DNA of 64,000 nucleotides from Halorussus amylolyticus (GTDB taxonomy: Archaea; Halobacteriota; Halobacteria; Halobacteriales; Haladaptataceae). Each line of letters begins with the position of its first letter. Within the stretch, counting starts at the first letter, position 1. The position numbers were made by a program, and so were the translations under genes. The notes beneath the pieces are model-generated. The model worked only from the letters and a program-made list of their open reading frames with translations, was not told the DNA's origin and did no database searches. Shown here piece by piece: positions 59,829 through 64,000 of the stretch. Location: contig NZ_ML974134.1 in the NCBI RefSeq assembly GCF_004143485.2, positions 37,698-101,697 on the forward strand, in the 5' to 3' direction.

Positions 59829-60683
59829 CTCGAACCAGAGGTCGCCGAACGAGTCGAAGAACGGCGTGTCGGTCTCGACCCGCTCGTAGCGCGCTCTGAG
59901 GTCGCGCGCGACCCCCTCGACCGCGTCGGCGTGGTCGGCGAAGCGGTCGCGATAGCTCCGTTCGAGCCGAGACCCGACGTGCGCTCGGACCGACTCGTCG
60001 GATTCGAGCGCCTCGAACACGGTGTCCCCGGCGGTCGGCAGGTCGCGCTCGCCGGGCGCGACCACGTGCGCGAGGACGACCTGATTCGACGCGAGGGCTT
60101 CGAGTCCGGCGTCGATGGCGTCGGTGTCGGCCAGGAAGTCGCTGCACACCACGACGAGCGCCTTCGAACGGATGGTCGCGGCGTAGTCGGTGAGCGCCGC
60201 GTCGAACGCGGCTTCGCCGTCGGGGTCGACCGCGTTGCACTGCTCGACCAGCCCCATCACTTCGCCGCGGTTCGACCGCCCGCGGTCGAGTCGCTCGGCG
60301 GTCGAGTCGAACGTCGCGAACCGGAAGTCGTTGTGCTCGCGCGCGGTCAGGTACGCGAAGCCGAGGCCCAGTTTCGCGGCGTACTCGAACTTATGAGCGT
60401 CGTCCTCGCCGAAGTCCATCGACGCGCTCGCGTCCACCAGCACGTGGACCGTGAAGTTGCGCTCGGCCTCGAACTGCTTGACGTAGAGTTCGTCGGTCCG
60501 GGCGTAGAGATTCCAGTCGATGAACCGGGGTTCGTCGCCGGGTTCGTACCGCCGGTAGTCGGCGAACGTCAGGCCCTCGCCCACGGCGTCGGTCGTGCGC
60601 TCGCCCTGTTGCTGGGAGCGCGCCCGGCGGTCGCGCGCGTCGTCGAACCGGTCGAGTTCCGCGAGGAACTCCGGGGTTATCAT
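59826..60683 (-). CDS. DUF58 (von Willebrand-like) protein of a MoxR operon
   Basis: The 285-residue protein has the DUF58 core: GEGLTFADYRRYEPGDEPRFIDW, then FTVHVLVDASASMDFG, a MIDAS-like DxSxS metal site, and ALVVVCSDFL. Such proteins act with MoxR AAA+ ATPases as chaperone or metal-insertion systems. Its ATG overlaps the moxR stop (ATGA). It is the last gene of a five-gene minus-strand operon, and its stop is duplicated by the 107-bp element 3. Confidence 0.9.
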   Translation of the reverse strand: MITPEFLAELDRFDDARDRRARSQQQGERTTDAVGEGLTFADYRRYEPGDEPRFIDWNLYARTDELYVKQFEAERNFTVHVLVDASASMDFGEDDAHKFEYAAKLGLGFAYLTAREHNDFRFATFDSTAERLDRGRSNRGEVMGLVEQCNAVDPDGEAAFDAALTDYAATIRSKALVVVCSDFLADTDAIDAGLEALASNQVVLAHVVAPGERDLPTAGDTVFEALESDESVRAHVGSRLERSYRDRFADHADAVEGVARDLRARYERVETDTPFFDSFGDLWFE

Positions 60684-61633
60684 CGGTCCTCGACGAGCGT
60701 CTGAATAACGTCGTCGGGCGTCAGGCCCTCGCGCTCGGCCCGGAAATCGACCACGACGCGGTGACGGAGAACCGGCGGGGCCATCGCGGTCACGTCGGCG
60801 GCGCTGACGTGGGTCCGGCCCTCGATGAGCGCCCGCGCCTTCGCGGCCCGGACGAGCGACATGCTCGCTCGGGGACTCGCGCCGTATTCGAGGTCGTCGG
60901 CGGTCCGGGTGTCTCGGACCACGCCGACCGCGAGGTCCCGGAGGTCGTCGGCGATGGGGACCTGATGGGTGAGCCGTTGCATCTGGCGGAGTTCGCCGGT
61001 CGAGACCCGCTTTTCGACCGGCACGCTCGCGTCCACGTCGCGGGTGTACCGGTCCACGATTTCGCGCTCGGCCGCCTCCGGCGGGTAGTCCACGACCACT
61101 TTCAGCAGGAAGCGGTCGGACTGGGCCTCCGGGAGCGGGTAGGTCCCTTCTTGGTCGATTGGGTTCTGCGTGGCGAGGACGAAGAACGGTTCGGGAAGGT
61201 CGTACGTCTCGTTTCCAGCCGTGACCTGCCCTTCCTCCATCGCTTCGAGCAGGGCCGATTGAGTCTTGGGCGTCGCGCGGTTGATTTCGTCCGAGAGGAC
61301 GAGATTCGCGAACACCGGCCCCTTCTCGAAGGTGAACGTCCGGCCCGCGTCGGTTTCCCGGACCATCTCGGTTCCGATGACGTCGGAGGGCATCAGGTCG
61401 GGGGTGTTCTGGATGCGCGAAAACGAGAGGTCGGTCACCTCCGCGAGCGTGCGAACGAGCAGGGTCTTGCCGAGACCCGGCGTGCTTTCGAGCAGGGCGT
61501 TGCCGTCGCACAGCAGGCACGCCAGCACGTGGTCCACCACGCGCTCTTGGCCGACGATGCGGCGTCGAATCTCCGAGCGGATGGCCTGAATGCGGTTCGT
61601 CACGTCGTCGATGGATGGGTTTCTCTCAGTCAT
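60680..61633 (-). CDS. MoxR family AAA+ ATPase
   Basis: The 317-residue ATPase has Walker A STPGLGKT (50-57), Walker B LVLSDEIN, sensor 1 FFVLATQNP and the MoxR-specific QEGTYPLPEAQSDRFL. MoxR proteins remodel or load cofactors into partner VWA proteins. ATG 61633 overlaps the preceding gene by 8 bp; a longer upstream frame is Ser/Pro-rich out-of-frame sequence. Confidence 0.95.
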   Translation of the reverse strand: MTERNPSIDDVTNRIQAIRSEIRRRIVGQERVVDHVLACLLCDGNALLESTPGLGKTLLVRTLAEVTDLSFSRIQNTPDLMPSDVIGTEMVRETDAGRTFTFEKGPVFANLVLSDEINRATPKTQSALLEAMEEGQVTAGNETYDLPEPFFVLATQNPIDQEGTYPLPEAQSDRFLLKVVVDYPPEAAEREIVDRYTRDVDASVPVEKRVSTGELRQMQRLTHQVPIADDLRDLAVGVVRDTRTADDLEYGASPRASMSLVRAAKARALIEGRTHVSAADVTAMAPPVLRHRVVVDFRAEREGLTPDDVIQTLVEDR

Positions 61634-62513
61634 CTGTAGAGTTCCCGTCGAGTTCTCGGGCGTATCGCTGGACGAGGTCGGCGTCCTCGACGCGCTCGGG
61701 CGAGGCGAATCCGGCGCGCTCGGCTTCGACGCCCGCGCCGTCACCGTCGGTATCGCGGTCGTAGTTCGCCGACTCGTCGCCCTCGCCGCCGGGACTGCTC
61801 CCGACCGACGCGGTCACGTTCTCGGACCCGGCCGAGACGTTCGTCTCCTCGCCCAACACCTCCGACCCGTTCCGGAGTTCGACGGACGAGCGGTTCTCGT
61901 CCGACTCCGCCTGAACCGCGCGGTCGCCGACGCCACCGGACGAGCCGGCGGTCGAGACGCCGATATCGACGCCGACGACCGCGGTCTGGACGGCCGCCAG
62001 ACTCAGCGCGAGCGCGAAGACGAGCGTCACGCCGAGTCGCGTGGCGTCCAGCAGGCCGAGGCTGGAGGCGTTTCGGAGGCGGTACAGCACGTCTGCGTAG
62101 AGGGCTTGGGCCATCGGGTTCGCGCGGTCGGCGTCGGCAGCGTCCCGCGCGGTCCGGAGCGCCTCGCGCACCTCCGGGTTCGCGTCCTCGAACTGCTCTG
62201 CGACCGGGCGGCGGGTCCGGACGACGTACTCCGCGACGAACGCCGAGACGCCCGCCAGGACGGCCGCGAGCGCCCCCACGTCCGGTCCGGGGACGGGAAG
62301 CGAGTCGAACGTCGCGGGGGCGAGTTCGACGTCGAGGAGCGGAACCCCGGTAACGCCGACCGCGAGGTACGCCGCGAGCACGACACACGCCGCGTCGAGG
62401 CTGGCGTAGACGAACGCGGCTTTCCGGGTCTCGCGCCGGATTTCGGCGAGCGCGGCGCGAACGTCGTCACGGTTGTCCGGCGGGGTCCGGTCGTCGGTCG
62501 CGTCCTCACTCAT
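61626..62513 (-). CDS. membrane protein of the MoxR operon (DUF7502-like), function unknown
   Basis: The 295-residue protein has three or four hydrophobic segments (about 34-60, 77-95, 160-185) and a long acidic, Ser/Asn/Gly-rich stretch (190-295) with several sequons. It lies between the coiled-coil gene and moxR with 8-bp overlaps at both ends (ATGAGTGA and ATGACTGA). The family assignment is from memory of haloarchaeal MoxR neighbourhoods and is tentative. Confidence 0.7.
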   Translation of the reverse strand: MSEDATDDRTPPDNRDDVRAALAEIRRETRKAAFVYASLDAACVVLAAYLAVGVTGVPLLDVELAPATFDSLPVPGPDVGALAAVLAGVSAFVAEYVVRTRRPVAEQFEDANPEVREALRTARDAADADRANPMAQALYADVLYRLRNASSLGLLDATRLGVTLVFALALSLAAVQTAVVGVDIGVSTAGSSGGVGDRAVQAESDENRSSVELRNGSEVLGEETNVSAGSENVTASVGSSPGGEGDESANYDRDTDGDGAGVEAERAGFASPERVEDADLVQRYARELDGNSTDD

Positions 62514-63162
62514 TCGACTCGTCCTCCAGTTCGTCGATGCGCTCGCGGAGGCGGTCGTTCTCCTCTCGGAGGTCCCTGATGGTGACGTTCTTCCGGTCGA
62601 GGGTCCGGTTTCGGCTGTTGAGCAGGTCGTCGCGCCTGTCGAGCGTCTCGTTCCGGGTTTCGAGCAGGTCGGTGCGCGTCTCCAGCGTCTCGTTGAGTTC
62701 GTCCGAGAGCGCCTGGGCGTCTTCGAGGTCGGTTTCGAGTCGCTGTTTCTCGGCTTCGAGTTCGTCGCGCCGGTCCTCCAACTCCGAGACCTCCGCGCGA
62801 AGCGACTCGACTCGGTCGTTCGCCCGGTCGAGGTCGCGCTCGGTTCGATTGAGTTCGTCGCGGGTGGCGTTGAGTCGTGACTCGGTCTCCCTGAGTCGGT
62901 CCGAAACCGTCGCCACGTCCGACCGCCGGGTTTCGAGCGTCTCGTTGAGTTCCCGGAGGGTTCGGTTCGCGTCGTCGATTCGCTGGCGCTTCTGGTCGAG
63001 TTGGGACTGGAGTTCGTCGTTCCGGTCGGCGAGATTCTGATTCTCGGAGCGAACGTCCTCGACCGACTCCTGATAGTACAGCGTCGTCCCGACCAGACCG
63101 AGCGACGACAGTCCGACGAGCAGTGCGACCGCGACGTTGATGGTGGTTCCGAGGTAGCTCAC
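62506..63162 (-). CDS. membrane-anchored coiled-coil protein with many N-glycosylation sequons
   Basis: The 218-residue protein has one N-terminal span (about 5-29: TTINVAVALLVGLSSLGLVG) and then an uninterrupted coiled coil (30-218) rich in Glu, Arg, Asp, Leu and Asn. Eight NxT sequons lie in the coil (for example LNETL, LNATR, RNRTL, KNVTI), suggesting it faces outside. The start is GTG at 63162, overlapping the previous stop (GTGA). No function is known; it may bridge the envelope to the MoxR/VWA system. Confidence 0.75.
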   Translation of the reverse strand: MSYLGTTINVAVALLVGLSSLGLVGTTLYYQESVEDVRSENQNLADRNDELQSQLDQKRQRIDDANRTLRELNETLETRRSDVATVSDRLRETESRLNATRDELNRTERDLDRANDRVESLRAEVSELEDRRDELEAEKQRLETDLEDAQALSDELNETLETRTDLLETRNETLDRRDDLLNSRNRTLDRKNVTIRDLREENDRLRERIDELEDESNE

Positions 63163-64000
63163 GGTATCACGTCCTGTTTGTGGCGGCGACGGAGTCGCCG
63201 AACGCAGACTTCGCCGACGTAGACCGCGAGACCGGCGACTAGCACCGCCCAGTCCCACGATTGCTCGACTCGCTGGCGGTGGGTGGTCTGTCGCGTGACC
63301 GCCGACGCGATGGCGTCCGACTGGTCGGGCGCGAACGCCCGGCCGTCGGTTCGGTCCACGGCGCGTTCGAGGTCCGACGAGACGCCAAGTTCTGCGTACT
63401 CGGCCGGGTAGTCGGCGGCGTACTCGGCGTCGAGCGCGTCGTAGTAGCCCGGTTCGGCCGGGACCGTCCGGGCCTCGTAGCGCCCCGGCCCGACTTCGGA
63501 GAACGACAGGTCCTCGGCGTCGGGGCGCTCGTCTCCGGCGTACGCCACGGTCGTCGCCTCGCCCGCGCGGGTGTCGGGCGCGGCCACGATCCCCGTCGCC
63601 TTGCGCTGGGGGTCGCCGATGGCCCAGTTCACCGACCGCGAGAGCAACAGCGAGTTCGGGCGCTCGCGGAGGTCGCCGAGGCTCCCGTCGGCCCCGTAGG
63701 CGGTGACGGCCGCGACTCGCCCGAGACCGAACCGCCACGTCGAGAGCGCGGGCGCGCCGTAGCCGGTCGAGACCAGCAGGTCCGCGCCCTCCCTGACGCC
63801 GACCTCGTTCGCGCCGGGGAGTTCGGCCGTGGGTTCGACGCCCCGCGTGACGAAGTGGCCGTCGTCCACCACGACCGCGCTGTCGCCGCTGTACTGGCGG
63901 TCCGGCCCGCCGAACTCGACTCTGAGCCGGTTCGTCTCGTCGGCCGGGAGGAACGACCCGCCGGTTCGCTCGGCCACCCCGCGGAGGACGCCCGCCTTGA
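63159..64000 (-). CDS. VWA-domain membrane protein, C-terminal part (gene runs off the window)
   Basis: The frame is open through 64000, so only about the last 280 residues are seen. They begin LRGVAERTGGSFLPADE, as at the end of a von Willebrand A domain. A Gly/Ala-rich region (VSTGYGAPALSTWRFGLGRVAAVTAYG) and a C-terminal span (about 30 residues before the end) follow. It is the first visible gene of the MoxR operon and the probable substrate-facing partner of the ATPase. The GTG at 63977 is internal, not the start. Confidence 0.8.
   Translation of the reverse strand, partial: KAGVLRGVAERTGGSFLPADETNRLRVEFGGPDRQYSGDSAVVVDDGHFVTRGVEPTAELPGANEVGVREGADLLVSTGYGAPALSTWRFGLGRVAAVTAYGADGSLGDLRERPNSLLLSRSVNWAIGDPQRKATGIVAAPDTRAGEATTVAYAGDERPDAEDLSFSEVGPGRYEARTVPAEPGYYDALDAEYAADYPAEYAELGVSSDLERAVDRTDGRAFAPDQSDAIASAVTRQTTHRQRVEQSWDWAVLVAGLAVYVGEVCVRRLRRRHKQDVIP

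Noticed and set aside
59826-61520. 564-codon frame joining DUF58 to upstream sequence
   Set aside because: The upstream half is moxR read in the wrong frame (Arg/Pro-rich); DUF58 starts at ATG 60683 overlapping the moxR stop.

Overview
The window is chromosomal DNA from an extremely halophilic archaeon (class Halobacteria; the genus cannot be fixed from sequence alone). The evidence is very high GC, strongly acidic proteins, TATA boxes about 26 nt upstream of many start codons (leaderless transcripts), an S-layer glycoprotein with a PGF-CTERM tail beside its archaeosortase ArtA, archaeal ribosomal stalk genes, archaeal tRNAs, HalX/HalOD1-type signalling proteins and archaeal pilus genes.

Layout. 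1-16,000 is mostly housekeeping: LonB protease, NMN adenylyltransferase, SAM hydroxide adenosyltransferase, a TRIC-like channel, PyrF, an Lrp regulator, an aminotransferase, a TctA-like permease, a C45 peptidase-like protein, and the L1-L10-L12 ribosomal operon with L11 upstream. 15,500-25,300 holds a DRG GTPase, a 0.87-kb stretch of non-coding structured repeats, a double VOC protein, the S-layer gene csg, a small toxin-antitoxin island (vapBC plus hicB and a nonsense-mutated hicA), artA and dphB. 25,300-37,400 holds Trm5, three tRNAs, NDH-2, a JAMM protease coupled to ribL, a Trm9-like methyltransferase, a YYY membrane protein and a DJ-1 protein. 37,500-45,200 is a complete dipeptide-type ABC importer operon. 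47,100-58,000 is a type IV pilus-like secretion locus (ATPase, membrane platform, five pilin-like proteins and one convergent pilin-like gene). 59,000-64,000 has a HalX response regulator and a MoxR-DUF58-VWA operon running off the right edge.

The most interesting material is non-coding. (1) Three elements of exactly 107 bp have perfect or near-perfect terminal inverted repeats and a 3-bp TGA/TCA flanking duplication; in all three the duplicated triplet is the stop codon of a neighbouring gene. (2) A dispersed repeat (family A, five copies) keeps fixed sequence boxes around a hairpin whose arms differ in every copy yet always pair. (3) A second repeat (family B, two full copies and a tail) has three nested helices that also covary. 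(4) tRNA-Gly and initiator tRNA-Met are followed by an antisense T-arm, a hairpin loop and a second sense copy of the tRNA 3' end. (5) A start-codon cassette is repeated between the JAMM gene and ribL, giving two mini-ORFs linked by ATGA junctions. (6) The toxin-antitoxin island between csg and artA is bracketed by a 55-56 bp duplication of the csg 3' flank. These are candidates for undescribed structured RNA or mobile-element families. No database search could be run.

A block at 48,570-48,694 inside the pilus ATPase gene looks like an assembly artefact and breaks the reading frame; 1-60 has a similar look.
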